In this document: piece by piece, positions 7,944-16,126 of the stretch | How the letters are laid out: each line of letters opens with the position of its first letter | Numbering within the stretch: position 1 is the stretch's first letter | NCBI GenBank assembly: GCA_025356665.1 | Contig: JANXRV010000019.1 | Location: 1-64,000 of the forward strand | DNA from: CAITSH01 sp025356665 | Lineage (GTDB): Bacteria > Pseudomonadota > Gammaproteobacteria > Burkholderiales > SG8-39 | Direction: 5' to 3' | DNA length: 64,000 nt | Made by a program: the position numbers and the translations under genes | Notes under the pieces: generated by a model | The model's input: only the letters and a program-made list of their open reading frames with translations | Database searches by the model: none | What the model was told of the DNA's origin: nothing

Positions 7944-8894
7944 ATGAAGGAGTTAAGTAAAGTATCTGCAGTCGTCACGGAAGTGGGGGAGGAAGCTGCC
8001 GGCCAGCGCATTGACAATTTCCTGATCCGTCACTGCAAAGGCGTCCCGCGCAGCCATATTTACCGCATCCTGCGCAGCGGCGAGGTGCGGGTCAATAGTG
8101 GGCGGATCGACGCCACATACCGACTGAAATCGGGCGACAAGGTTCGAATCCCTCCGATCCGGATTGGGGCAAAGCAGGAGGGCAAGCGACCAGCCCCGCC
8201 CCGAGAGCTGCGCATCGTTCTTGAAGATGAGGCCCTGCTGGTCGTGGACAAGCCTTCTGGCGTGGCGGTGCATGGCGGTAGCGGGGTCAGTTTTGGCGTT
8301 ATTGAAGGTCTGCGAGCGTCAAGGCCAGATGCGCGTTTTCTCGAGCTCGTTCACCGCATCGATCGCGAAACCTCCGGATTGCTGATTCTGGCCAAAAAGC
8401 GTTCGGCGTTGACCGCTCTGCACACGGCCATGCGTGAAGGTGCGGTGCAAAAGCGTTATCTCGCGCTCTCGAAGGGGGTATGGACCCATTCCCAGGGCAA
8501 GCGTGATGTTTCTTTGCCGCTGAGAAAATATTTAACCAAGGAAGGTGAGCGCCGGGTTAGCGTCGAGTCCGACGGGCAGGAAGCGCGAACGATATTCCGG
8601 CTTGAACGCGCGTTGGGCGCCTACAGCCTGCTTTCGGCTGAACTAAAGACCGGGCGAACCCATCAAATCAGGGTTCACCTTGCCCATTTGGGCTTGCCGA
8701 TTGCGGGTGATGACAAATACGGAGATTTCGAGTTGAACAAATTGTTGGCCAAAGAAGGGCTCAAGCGCATGTTCCTGCACGCGGCATCGCTGGTATTTGA
8801 TCATCCGCTTACCGGTGAGCGCTTGCGACTTGCCGCGCCCTTGCCGCCTGAGTTGCAGGCGTTTGTGGATAGACTGGCGGAGGTAAAGCGATGA
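7944..8894 (+). CDS. rluC: 23S rRNA pseudouridine synthase RluC-type
   Basis: The protein has 316 residues from the ATG at 7944; the frame is open back to 7866, but that part lacks family similarity. An S4 RNA-binding domain lies at about residues 20-75 (RIDNFLIRHCKGVPRSHIYRILRSGEVRVN). The RsuA/RluC catalytic domain follows, with the active-site aspartate in LVHRIDRETSGLLILAKK and the conserved GRTHQIRVHLAHLG. RluC-type enzymes isomerise uridines in helix 35 and nearby loops of 23S rRNA. The position back to back with rne and ahead of the HAD phosphatase is conserved in this class. The stop overlaps the next start by four bases. Confidence 0.93.
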   Translation: MKELSKVSAVVTEVGEEAAGQRIDNFLIRHCKGVPRSHIYRILRSGEVRVNSGRIDATYRLKSGDKVRIPPIRIGAKQEGKRPAPPRELRIVLEDEALLVVDKPSGVAVHGGSGVSFGVIEGLRASRPDARFLELVHRIDRETSGLLILAKKRSALTALHTAMREGAVQKRYLALSKGVWTHSQGKRDVSLPLRKYLTKEGERRVSVESDGQEARTIFRLERALGAYSLLSAELKTGRTHQIRVHLAHLGLPIAGDDKYGDFELNKLLAKEGLKRMFLHAASLVFDHPLTGERLRLAAPLPPELQAFVDRLAEVKR

Positions 8895-9559
8895 CGCTTG
8901 CGGTGGCTAAACGCTTTCCTCTCCTTGTTTTCGACTGGGATGGCACGCTGATGGATTCGCCCAGATCCATTGTGCTCAGCATCCAGAACGCCTGTCGCGA
9001 CTTGGGGCTGCAAGTGCCCGATGATGCGAGAGCCAGCCATGTGATCGGCTTGGGATTGCACGATGCCTTGCAGTACGCCGTTCCGGGGTTGCCGGTGAGC
9101 GTTTACGGCAAGATGGTCGAGCGGTATCGCTATCATTACTTGAAGCAGGACACCGGCATACCTTTGTATCCGGGCACTGAGGCGATGCTGACCCGACTAA
9201 AAGATGCCGGGCACACGCTTGCAGTGGCCACTGGAAAGAGCACTGCCGGATTAGAGCGCGTGCTGGAGGTGACGGGGCTAGCCAGCTACTTTGAAGCCTA
9301 TCGTTGCGCCGACAAGACGGCGTCCAAACCGGCTCCAGACATGCTGCATGAATTAATGGCAGAGCTTGAGTTTTCCGCGGATGCCACGCTGATGATCGGT
9401 GACACGTCGCATGATCTGCTCATGGCGCGGCATGCCGGTGTGGCGGCCGTGGGCATCACCCACGGCGCCCATCCCGCCGAGGAATTGCGTGCCTTATCAC
9501 CGCTTGCCTGCGTTGACAGCACGGCCGAACTGGACCAATGGCTGCAACAGAACGCATAA
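8891..9559 (+). CDS. HAD-IA family hydrolase, phosphoglycolate-phosphatase-like
   Basis: The 222-residue haloacid-dehalogenase-type phosphatase has all four motifs. Motif I is DWDGTLMDS, with nucleophile and acid aspartates; motif II is VATGKS; motif III lysine is in KPAP; motif IV is MIGDTSHD. The helical cap between motifs I and II is of the Gph/PGP type. The substrate cannot be told from sequence; phosphoglycolate or another small phosphate ester is likely. It overlaps rluC by ATGA and the Rieske gene by 22 bases, so it belongs to a translationally coupled operon. Confidence 0.88.
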   Translation: MTLAVAKRFPLLVFDWDGTLMDSPRSIVLSIQNACRDLGLQVPDDARASHVIGLGLHDALQYAVPGLPVSVYGKMVERYRYHYLKQDTGIPLYPGTEAMLTRLKDAGHTLAVATGKSTAGLERVLEVTGLASYFEAYRCADKTASKPAPDMLHELMAELEFSADATLMIGDTSHDLLMARHAGVAAVGITHGAHPAEELRALSPLACVDSTAELDQWLQQNA

Positions 9560-9888
9560 TTTGCGATAGCGACGCCTTGGTCGACGCCGGCGAGGGTGTG
9601 CGATTTGAGATTGTCCGTGGGGAGCGGGCTGAAAGCGCTTTCGTTATTCGGCACGGTGGCAAGGTGCATGCCTACCTTAACCGGTGTGCCCACATCGCTG
9701 TCGAGCTCGACTGGCAACTTGGCAAGTTTTTCGATGTCGAAGGTGAGCATTTGATATGCTCAACTCACGGGGCGATCTATGACCCGGGCACGGGTGTATG
9801 TCTCCAAGGCCCATGCAAGGGCGACCGGCTGATCACGGTTTCAGTCGAGGAAATCAACGGAAAGGTAGTGCGGAAAATTCATGACTGA
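9538..9888 (+). CDS. Rieske [2Fe-2S] domain protein
   Basis: The 116-residue single-domain ferredoxin-like protein has the Rieske cluster ligands CAH in RCAHIAVELDW and CSTHGAIYD about 20 residues later. That gives the C-X-H and C-X2-H pairs that bind a [2Fe-2S] cluster through two Cys and two His. No signal peptide is seen, so it is probably cytoplasmic. Its electron donor and acceptor are unknown. The start codon lies 22 bases inside the HAD phosphatase gene and the stop overlaps sppA by eight bases, so it is part of the same operon. The link to the neighbouring enzymes is positional only. Confidence 0.88.
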   Translation: MAATERIICDSDALVDAGEGVRFEIVRGERAESAFVIRHGGKVHAYLNRCAHIAVELDWQLGKFFDVEGEHLICSTHGAIYDPGTGVCLQGPCKGDRLITVSVEEINGKVVRKIHD

Positions 9889-10825
9889 AAAAGATCAAAG
9901 TTGGGAACGCGCAACGATAGAAAAACTCGCTTTCGCGGCACTGAAGGAACAAAGACGGGCGCGCTACTGGGGGATTTTTTTCAAGCTGATGACGCTGGCT
10001 TATGTGACCTTTATTATTGTGGTTGCGTTTGACTGGCGCGGTGAGGATGGCATCACCGGCGGCAAGCACACTGCGCTGGTCACCCTGGAAGGGGTGATCG
10101 AATCCAAGGGAGATGCCAGTGCCGATCGTATTACCGGTGCGCTGCAGAACGCCTTTGAGGACAAGAACACGCAGGGCGTCATCATGCGCATTAATTCCCC
10201 AGGTGGAAGTCCTGTGCAATCGGGCATTATCAATGATGAAATCCGCCGACTGCGCACCTTGTTTCCGAATATTCCCTTCTATGTCGTGGTCGAGGATATT
10301 TGCGCATCTGGTGGCTATTACGTAGCCGCCGCCGCCGACAAGATTTATGTCAACAAGGCCAGCCTGGTGGGGTCAATCGGTGTTCTGATGAACGGCTTTG
10401 GTTTCACCGGCATCATGGGAAAGCTTGGCGTTGAAAGGCGCTTGATTACCGCCGGCGAGAACAAGGGGTTCCTTGATCCATTTTCCCCTGTTGAGGCAAA
10501 ACAAAAAGAATTTGCACAAGTCATGATCAATGATATTCACCAACAGTTTATCGACGTCGTCAAAAAAGGACGGGGCAAGCGCCTTAAGGAAACTCCGGAA
10601 ACCTTTAGCGGCCTGATCTGGACCGGGCAACGCAGCATAGAGATGGGGCTTGCCGACGATTTCGGCACGGTCGATTCGGTGGCGCGGGATGTGATCAAGG
10701 CAAAGGATGTCATCGATTACACGCAAAAGGCCAATATTGCGGAGCGTTTCGCAAAGCGCTTTGGCGCCGGAGTGGCGCAAGGCTTCGCCGGATTTTCCAT
10801 GAGTGAACGCATCAGCTTTCGCTGA
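9881..10825 (+). CDS. sppA: Signal peptide peptidase SppA-type S49 protease
   Basis: The 314-residue membrane-anchored protease of peptidase family S49 is the short, single-domain form. A cytoplasmic N-terminus of about 40 residues is followed by one membrane segment (LMTLAYVTFIIVVAF). The nucleophile serine is in DICASGGYYVA and the general-base lysine lies downstream in TAGENKGFLDPF. The conserved MRINSPGGSP and GSIGVLM motifs are also present. It degrades membrane-embedded signal-peptide remnants. The gene ends convergently with the rsmI-like gene; both stop codons sit in a short palindrome near 10823-10840. Confidence 0.93.
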   Translation: MTEKDQSWERATIEKLAFAALKEQRRARYWGIFFKLMTLAYVTFIIVVAFDWRGEDGITGGKHTALVTLEGVIESKGDASADRITGALQNAFEDKNTQGVIMRINSPGGSPVQSGIINDEIRRLRTLFPNIPFYVVVEDICASGGYYVAAAADKIYVNKASLVGSIGVLMNGFGFTGIMGKLGVERRLITAGENKGFLDPFSPVEAKQKEFAQVMINDIHQQFIDVVKKGRGKRLKETPETFSGLIWTGQRSIEMGLADDFGTVDSVARDVIKAKDVIDYTQKANIAERFAKRFGAGVAQGFAGFSMSERISFR

Positions 10826-10834
10826 CTGAAATTT

Positions 10835-11545
10835 TCAGTCGGCTAGCAGCAGGAAGACGCAGGGCTTGCGACCGATCGTGGGGGGGCGTTTTTTCCAATC
10901 AGCGACCGTTCGCGTGAGTATGCTCTCGCCGATGGTGGTGATATCGCTGGCGACACATATGCGGGTTGACGCGGCGCATCGTGCCAGCAGGGCGCCAAGC
11001 AGGCGGTCGTTGCGGTAGGGGGTTTCGATAAAGATCTGTGTTTGACGTTCTGTCCTTGAGCGGCTCTCGAGATCTTTTAGTTTCGCTGCAAGTTCTGACT
11101 CGTCTTTTGGCAGATATCCGTGAAACGCGAAGCGCTGTCCGTCCAGCCCAGATGCCATCAGCGCCAGCAAAATCGCCGAGGGGCCGACCAAGGGCAGGAC
11201 CTTCACGTCTTTTCTGTGGGCGAGGGCGACAAGAATTGCGCCGGGGTCTGCCACTGCCGGTACTCCGGCCTCAGAGAGCAGCCCGCCATCGCGTCCCGCC
11301 AAAATCGGTCCCAGTAATCCTTGCAGAGCCGACTCCGGCGTGTTGACATTAAGTTCACGGATCTCAATGTCTTGCATGGCATGGCTTGTTGCCATTGATT
11401 TAAGGAACGCGCGTGCCGATTTTGGATTTTCAGCAATAAAGTAGTCGAGTTTTCGAATCATGCTCGCTACCCCTGCAGGAATGACTTGTTCGCTCGGTGT
11501 CTCGCCGAGCAGTGTGGGTACGAGGTAAAGGGTTCCGCTGGGCAT
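10835..11545 (-). CDS. SAM-dependent methyltransferase, RsmI-like (tetrapyrrole-methylase fold)
   Basis: The 236-residue protein has features of the tetrapyrrole methylase superfamily. TLYLVPTLLGE starts the first strand, LLSEAGVPAVADPGAILV matches the SAM-binding region of RsmI, and LVGPSAILLALMASGL and FHGYLPKDE follow. Betaproteobacteria often carry this shorter paralogue next to maf in addition to true RsmI, which 2'-O-methylates C1402 of 16S rRNA. The residues of this protein's own target are not deducible, so the rRNA role is inference. It lies nine bases downstream of maf and is probably co-transcribed with it. Confidence 0.8.
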   Translation of the reverse strand: MPSGTLYLVPTLLGETPSEQVIPAGVASMIRKLDYFIAENPKSARAFLKSMATSHAMQDIEIRELNVNTPESALQGLLGPILAGRDGGLLSEAGVPAVADPGAILVALAHRKDVKVLPLVGPSAILLALMASGLDGQRFAFHGYLPKDESELAAKLKDLESRSRTERQTQIFIETPYRNDRLLGALLARCAASTRICVASDITTIGESILTRTVADWKKRPPTIGRKPCVFLLLAD

Positions 11546-11553
11546 CGCGGCGA

Positions 11554-12132
11554 TCAGATGGCAGAAACGCCATGGACGAAAAGCATTTCTGTCAGGGCGA
11601 TCAGTGGCAGGCCAATAAGCGCGCTGGGGTCATCGCTCTCGAGTCTGGCGATAAGCGCGATGCCCAGTCCTTCTGATTTTGCGCTCCCGGCGCAGTCATA
11701 GGGCTTTTCTAGCCGCAGGTAGTTCTCAATTTGCCCATCGCTGTAGTTACGAAAATGCACCGTGCTGGAAACAACGCGGGTTTCGGCTTGTCCGTTTGTA
11801 GCGTCGAGAACGCATAGCGCAGTATGAAATTGGACGGATTTGCCACGTGCGGCCTGCAACTGACGTACCGCGACCTCGTGGGTGATCGGCTTGTTAAGTC
11901 TCAGCTCACCCAGCGCCGCAACCTGATCGGAGCCGATTATGAGGGCGTCCGGGTAGCGTATAGCGATGACCCGTGCCTTTGCTTCTGCTAGTCGTCGTGC
12001 TGTTGCGGCAGGCGACTCTCCCAGGTTCTCGGTTTCGTCCACATCGGGGCTTGCCGTTTCAAAGTTCAGGCCAAGGCGCTGTAAAAGCGTCTTTCGATAT
12101 TGCGAGGTGGAGGCGAGTATAAGGCGTTGCAT
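11554..12132 (-). CDS. maf: Maf-family nucleotide pyrophosphatase
   Basis: The 192-residue Maf protein hydrolyses (modified) nucleoside triphosphates to monophosphates and limits misincorporation. Motifs are LILASTSQYRKTLLQRLGL at the N-terminus (phosphate-binding SxSxxR type), SPDVDETE, the catalytic region IIGSDQVA, and the C-terminal SAKSEGLG. The YceF subgroup, which prefers 7-methyl-GTP, is likely from the overall similarity and from location next to DUF177-rpmF, but this is not certain. It diverges from the DUF177 gene, with about 106 bases between the two. Confidence 0.92.
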   Translation of the reverse strand: MQRLILASTSQYRKTLLQRLGLNFETASPDVDETENLGESPAATARRLAEAKARVIAIRYPDALIIGSDQVAALGELRLNKPITHEVAVRQLQAARGKSVQFHTALCVLDATNGQAETRVVSSTVHFRNYSDGQIENYLRLEKPYDCAGSAKSEGLGIALIARLESDDPSALIGLPLIALTEMLFVHGVSAI

Positions 12133-12200
12133 GAAAGGAAAAAGGCCGAAAAAAGAGTGGGTTGGGGTACGTAGTTCAAAAAAGGCTTAGAAAGGCATTT

Positions 12201-12229
12201 TTGACAGGAAAAGCGAAAAATAATATCAT
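12201..12229 (+). promoter_or_regulatory. Sigma-70 promoter of the DUF177-rpmF-fab operon
   Basis: A perfect -35 TTGACA (12201-12206) is followed after 17 bases by TATCAT (12224-12229), one mismatch from consensus. The predicted transcription start is near 12235-12237, only two to four bases before the ATG of the DUF177 gene, and no Shine-Dalgarno is present. The mRNA would therefore be almost leaderless. Confidence 0.75.
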
Positions 12230-12238
12230 GGCGCCCCT

Positions 12239-12733
12239 ATGCTGCAACCCGCCTTTATCGATGGTCTAAAATTTGCCCGCGAGGGAGCCTTGGTGCGCGG
12301 CAGGTTGGGCTTGGATAGCTTGGGTCGACTCGTTCAGCAAGGCTGTCAGACCGAAGGGCTTGATTATAGTTTGAGCGGTGGACTCGGCGAGGATCGCAAG
12401 CCATTTCTGGCGGTCAAGGTGACCGGTGAGATAGCGCTTGTATGCCAGCGCTGTCTTGGCAAGGTGCTGTATCCATTGAATATAGAGAGTCTGGTTGAGT
12501 TGACCAAGGACTGGAATGAAGTAGTGAACCCCGAGGATGATGTGGAGCGGGTGCTGGCGGAGCCGGAAATGGATATTGCTGCCCTGATTGAGGATGAGGT
12601 GATCCTGGCGCTGCCGATGGTGCCGCGCCATGATCATTGTGGGGATGCAAAGATTGATGTGACTGCGGCGCGTCCATCGCCGTTTGACTTGCTGGCAGTT
12701 CTCAAGGATGGCCATCAAGGCAAACTGAATTAA
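12239..12733 (+). CDS. yceD: DUF177 / YceD-family protein
   Basis: The 164-residue protein of the DUF177 family nearly always sits directly upstream of rpmF and has been linked to 23S rRNA accumulation in plants and bacteria. The family N-terminus is recognisable (FIDGLKFAREGALVRGRL). A CQRCLG motif may bind metal or RNA. An acidic C-terminal part contains DIAALIEDEVILALPMVPRH, the most conserved stretch of the family. The start at 12239 is chosen because the family pattern begins within five residues of it. No ribosome-binding site precedes it, and the promoter lies almost directly against it. Confidence 0.9.
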   Translation: MLQPAFIDGLKFAREGALVRGRLGLDSLGRLVQQGCQTEGLDYSLSGGLGEDRKPFLAVKVTGEIALVCQRCLGKVLYPLNIESLVELTKDWNEVVNPEDDVERVLAEPEMDIAALIEDEVILALPMVPRHDHCGDAKIDVTAARPSPFDLLAVLKDGHQGKLN

Positions 12734-12909
12734 ACGGATTTTAAAAATGGGGCTTTGTCCCATTCAGATTGAAAAATCTTAGGCGCTGTTGCTAAAGTTC
12801 TGTTTTGGGTCAGTGATACCTGACTAAAGCGGTGCAGCAGCCTGTTAGTACCAAAAGTACCAAACCGTTTTACAGCGCCAGTCCGGCGCAATGATGAAGG
12901 AGCAGTACC

Positions 12910-13089
12910 ATGGCTGTACAGCAGAATAAGAAATCCCCCTCAAAGCGCGGCATGCATCGCGCGCACGACTTTTTGACCGCTGCGCCCCTCGCCGTGGAAC
13001 CAACCACCGGTGAGGTGCACATGCGCCATCACATCAGCCCCAGCGGCTACTATCGCGGCAAAAAAGTTATCAAGACCAAGGGCGACTGA
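12910..13089 (+). CDS. rpmF: 50S ribosomal protein L32
   Basis: The 59-residue ribosomal protein, MAVQQNKKSPSKRGMHRAHD at the N-terminus, ends in SPSGYYRGKKVIKTKGD. This is the typical bacterial L32 of the zinc-free type: the positions that carry cysteine pairs in other bacteria are occupied by other residues. The ribosome-binding site GAAGGAG lies seven to thirteen bases before the ATG. It is embedded between the DUF177 gene and plsX, the usual arrangement linking ribosome and membrane synthesis. A 176-bp upstream spacer contains two small hairpins (about 12746-12764 and 12766-12779) and a repeated AGTACCAAA. Confidence 0.97.
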   Translation: MAVQQNKKSPSKRGMHRAHDFLTAAPLAVEPTTGEVHMRHHISPSGYYRGKKVIKTKGD

Positions 13090-13182
13090 TCGCCCCTGAG
13101 CGGGTATCCCCAACGGCCGCTTGCGGTGCCTTTCACGCATTGCGCCGGCTTGAATAGCGCGCACGTGAAGGCGTCACAATAA

Positions 13183-14193
13183 ATGGATATCACGGTCGCA
13201 ATCGATTGCATGGGAGGGGACCATGGCCCGCACGTCACCGTGCCGGCTGCGCTCACGCTCCTGCGCGCCCAGCCCGAGGTGAACATAGTTCTCGTCGGGT
13301 TGGAGGATGTAATACGGATCGAACTGAAAGCCCACAAGGCTGAAATCGGTCCTCGGTTACGCATACGTCACGCCAGCGAGGTGGTGACGATGGGCGAGCC
13401 TCCCGCGCTCGCACTTCGTAATAAAAAAGACTCGTCCATGCGGGTTGCGGTCGATCTGGTGAAAACCGGCGAAGCTAATGCCTGTGTGAGCGCCGGAAAT
13501 ACCGGCGCGCTGATGGCGACTTCCCGCTTTGTGCTCAAAATGTTGCCTGGCATCGATCGCCCCGCCATTGCGGGCGTGCTCCCAACGATACGTGGCAGGA
13601 CCTGTGTTCTTGATCTGGGGGCAAACGTCGATTGCGCACCCGAGCATCTCGTGCAATTTGCAATCATGGGAAGCGCGCTTGTCGCTGCCGTCGAGCACAA
13701 GGCGCATCCGAGCGTGGGCTTGCTCAACATCGGTGAAGAGGCAATCAAGGGCAACGAAGTCGTCAAGCAGGCTGCAGATATGCTGCGGGCGAGCGCTATT
13801 AATTTCGCCGGTAACGTCGAAGGCGATGACATATTCAAGGGCAAGACAGATGTCGTTGTGTGTGACGGCTTTGTCGGCAATGTCGCGCTCAAAACATCGG
13901 AAGGCTTGGCACAAATGCTTGGCGTGTTTTTGCGCGAAGAATTCAAACGTAATGCTCTTACCCGGGCTGCGGCTATTTTTGCGATGCCGGTACTCAACGC
14001 GTTCAAGCGGCGCGTTGACCATCGACGCTTCAATGGCGCGAGTCTTCTCGGTCTGCGGGGCATTGTTGTAAAGAGTCACGGCTCGGCCGATATTTATTCC
14101 TTCGGTTGCGCCATTGAGCGCGCAGTCGAGGAGGTCAGGAACGGCGTGCTCCAAGGCATCAGCCAGCGTATAGAAAGCGGAGCAGGCAAATGA
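13183..14193 (+). CDS. plsX: Phosphate acyltransferase PlsX
   Basis: The 336-residue enzyme transfers acyl groups from acyl-ACP to inorganic phosphate to make acyl-phosphate for glycerolipid synthesis. Characteristic stretches are AIDCMGGDHGP at the N-terminus, CVSAGNTGALMA, VLDLGANVDC, GLLNIGEEAIKGNE and VCDGFVGNVALKTSEG. Length and start (ATG, 13183) are normal. It overlaps fabH by ATGA, as expected for a coupled operon. It acts at the cytoplasmic face of the membrane with PlsY, which is not in the window. Confidence 0.97.
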   Translation: MDITVAIDCMGGDHGPHVTVPAALTLLRAQPEVNIVLVGLEDVIRIELKAHKAEIGPRLRIRHASEVVTMGEPPALALRNKKDSSMRVAVDLVKTGEANACVSAGNTGALMATSRFVLKMLPGIDRPAIAGVLPTIRGRTCVLDLGANVDCAPEHLVQFAIMGSALVAAVEHKAHPSVGLLNIGEEAIKGNEVVKQAADMLRASAINFAGNVEGDDIFKGKTDVVVCDGFVGNVALKTSEGLAQMLGVFLREEFKRNALTRAAAIFAMPVLNAFKRRVDHRRFNGASLLGLRGIVVKSHGSADIYSFGCAIERAVEEVRNGVLQGISQRIESGAGK

Positions 14194-15149
14194 TTTACTC
14201 TCGTATAGTCGGAACGGGCAGCTTTCTTCCATCCGCCCCAGTTACCAACGACGAGCTAGCCAAGCGGGTCGATACCTCGGATGAGTGGATTCGCACCCGT
14301 ACCGGGATCCGTCAGCGTCATCTCGCCGCGCCAGGACAAACCGCGAGTGATCTCGCGCTTGAGGCTTCACGAAAGGCGATTGCCGCCGCTGGCATAGACG
14401 CCGGCGATATTGATCTCATTATCGTTGCAACTTCGACACCGGATTTTGTTTTTCCAAGCACCGCTTGCCTCCTCCAAGCCAAGCTCGGGGTAAAGGGCTG
14501 CCCGGCTTTTGATGTTCAGGCAGTTTGCAGCGGATTTGTTTATGCGCTGGCGACTGCTGATAAATTCATCCGTTCAGGCCAGCATCGCTGCGCCTTGGTT
14601 GTTGGCGCCGAAGTTTTTTCGCGTATTCTCGACTGGAAAGATCGCGGGACCTGCGTGCTCTTTGGTGACGGTGCGGGGGCGGTGATTTTGCGAGCCGATT
14701 CCAAGCCCGGAATTATGGGAACAATCCTGCATGCCGATGGCTCTCATGCCGGAATACTGTCAGTCCCTGGCCAGGTTTGCGGTGGGAATGTAACCGGTCA
14801 TCCCTTCTTGAAGATGGACGGGCCAGCGGTTTTCAAGTTTGCCGTTCGTGTGCTCGATGAAGTAGCGCGGGAAGTTCTAGAGATGTGTAACTTGCGGGTG
14901 TCCGAGCTCAATTGGTTGATTCCGCATCAGGCTAACGTTCGTATTCTTGAGGCGACGGCAAAGCGACTTGGGATAGATCCGGAAAAAGTTGTGGTTACCG
15001 TAGACATCCACGGTAATACGTCAGCCGCATCGGTACCTCTGGCACTGGATGTCGCGGTTCGCGATGGCCGGGTCAAACGGGGAGACAAAGTGATGCTTCA
15101 GGGTGTTGGTGGAGGATTTACCTGGGGCGCGGTATTGGTAGAGATGTAA
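14190..15149 (+). CDS. fabH: Beta-ketoacyl-ACP synthase III
   Basis: The 319-residue FabH condenses acetyl-CoA with malonyl-ACP to start fatty acid synthesis. The catalytic triad is visible: Cys in DVQAVCSGFVYAL, His in LIPHQANVRI, and Asn in GNTSAASVPLALD. The N-terminal YSRIVGTGSFLP and RTGIRQRHLA segments are typical. It overlaps plsX by four bases and is followed 31 bases later by fabD. Confidence 0.97.
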   Translation: MIYSRIVGTGSFLPSAPVTNDELAKRVDTSDEWIRTRTGIRQRHLAAPGQTASDLALEASRKAIAAAGIDAGDIDLIIVATSTPDFVFPSTACLLQAKLGVKGCPAFDVQAVCSGFVYALATADKFIRSGQHRCALVVGAEVFSRILDWKDRGTCVLFGDGAGAVILRADSKPGIMGTILHADGSHAGILSVPGQVCGGNVTGHPFLKMDGPAVFKFAVRVLDEVAREVLEMCNLRVSELNWLIPHQANVRILEATAKRLGIDPEKVVVTVDIHGNTSAASVPLALDVAVRDGRVKRGDKVMLQGVGGGFTWGAVLVEM

Positions 15150-15180
15150 TGGCATTTCTCAATTGGATCTGGAATAGAGC

Positions 15181-16113
15181 ATGAAATTAGGAATGGTTTT
15201 TCCTGGGCAAGGGTCGCAATCTGTTGGAATGATGCAAGCTTATGGTGATTTGCCGGCAACGGGCGCCGTTATCTTGCAGGCGTCCCAGGTGCTGGGAATC
15301 GACATGGCAAAAATGATCGCTGAAGGACCGGCCGAGACGCTTAACAGTACGGTAAATACCCAGCCGGTAATGGTGACGGCCGGATATGCCGTATATCGGG
15401 CATGGCGGGAATTGGGCGGCCCAGAGCCGGATGTGGTGGCGGGACACAGTTTGGGTGAGTACACCGCATTGGTTGTCGCCGAGGCCATCAGCTTTGCTGA
15501 TTGTCTTCCACTGGTTCGTTTTCGGGCAGAGGCGATGCAAGAGGCGGTTCCAGCAGGTGTGGGTGGGATGGCAGCGATACTTGGCTTGGAAGATGATGCG
15601 CTCAAGGCCGCCTGTGTCGAAGCGGCCCAAGGTGAAATTGTTGATGCCGTGAATTTCAATGCCCCGGGTCAAACGGTCATCGCCGGCCACGCCAGTGCAG
15701 TGCAGCGCGCCATTGAGGCGGCCAAGGCACGTGGGGCGAAGCGCGCGATACCGCTACCGGTAAGCGCGCCGTTTCACTCGGCTTTAATGGCCCCGGCAGC
15801 CGCGAAATTATGCAAGTACCTTGAAACGGTGAGTATTGTCAGCCCGCGTATTCGGGTCTTGCACAACCTAGATGTAAAAATGCATGCCGATGCGGCGGGG
15901 ATTCGACAGGCGCTGGTGGGACAGGCCGATCACGCGGTGCGCTGGGTAGAGATTATCCGTGCGATGGCCGCGCTAGGTGTTACCCATGTGTTGGAATGTG
16001 GTCCTGGCAAAGTGCTCGCGGGTCTGAACAAGAGAATCGATCCTGGGCTCACAGGAATGGCCTTATCCGACCGTGCGGGGATTGACGCCGCCCTCGCGGC
16101 GCTAAATGGATAA
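15181..16113 (+). CDS. fabD: Malonyl-CoA:ACP transacylase
   Basis: The 310-residue FabD moves malonyl from CoA to ACP. The GQGSQ motif is near the N-terminus, the nucleophile serine is in GHSLGEYTALV, an arginine follows in VRFRAEAMQEAVP, and the active-site histidine is in PVSAPFHSALM. GPGKVLAGL is near the C-terminus. All expected catalytic residues are present. The stop codon is followed directly by the ribosome-binding site of fabG. Confidence 0.97.
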   Translation: MKLGMVFPGQGSQSVGMMQAYGDLPATGAVILQASQVLGIDMAKMIAEGPAETLNSTVNTQPVMVTAGYAVYRAWRELGGPEPDVVAGHSLGEYTALVVAEAISFADCLPLVRFRAEAMQEAVPAGVGGMAAILGLEDDALKAACVEAAQGEIVDAVNFNAPGQTVIAGHASAVQRAIEAAKARGAKRAIPLPVSAPFHSALMAPAAAKLCKYLETVSIVSPRIRVLHNLDVKMHADAAGIRQALVGQADHAVRWVEIIRAMAALGVTHVLECGPGKVLAGLNKRIDPGLTGMALSDRAGIDAALAALNG

Positions 16114-16126
16114 AGGGGGGATAACG

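Noticed and set aside
8142..8152. GTTCGAATCC resembling a tRNA T-loop
   Set aside because: Inside the rluC coding sequence, with no acceptor or anticodon stems around it.
10823..10840. Palindrome GACTGAAATTTTCAGTC as a terminator between sppA and the rsmI-like gene
   Set aside because: The stem is AT-rich and the loop too small to form a stable hairpin; it mostly reflects the two convergent stop codons.
13357..14232. Minus-strand ORF (291 codons) opposite plsX
   Set aside because: Antisense shadow of plsX; no domain or ribosome-binding support.
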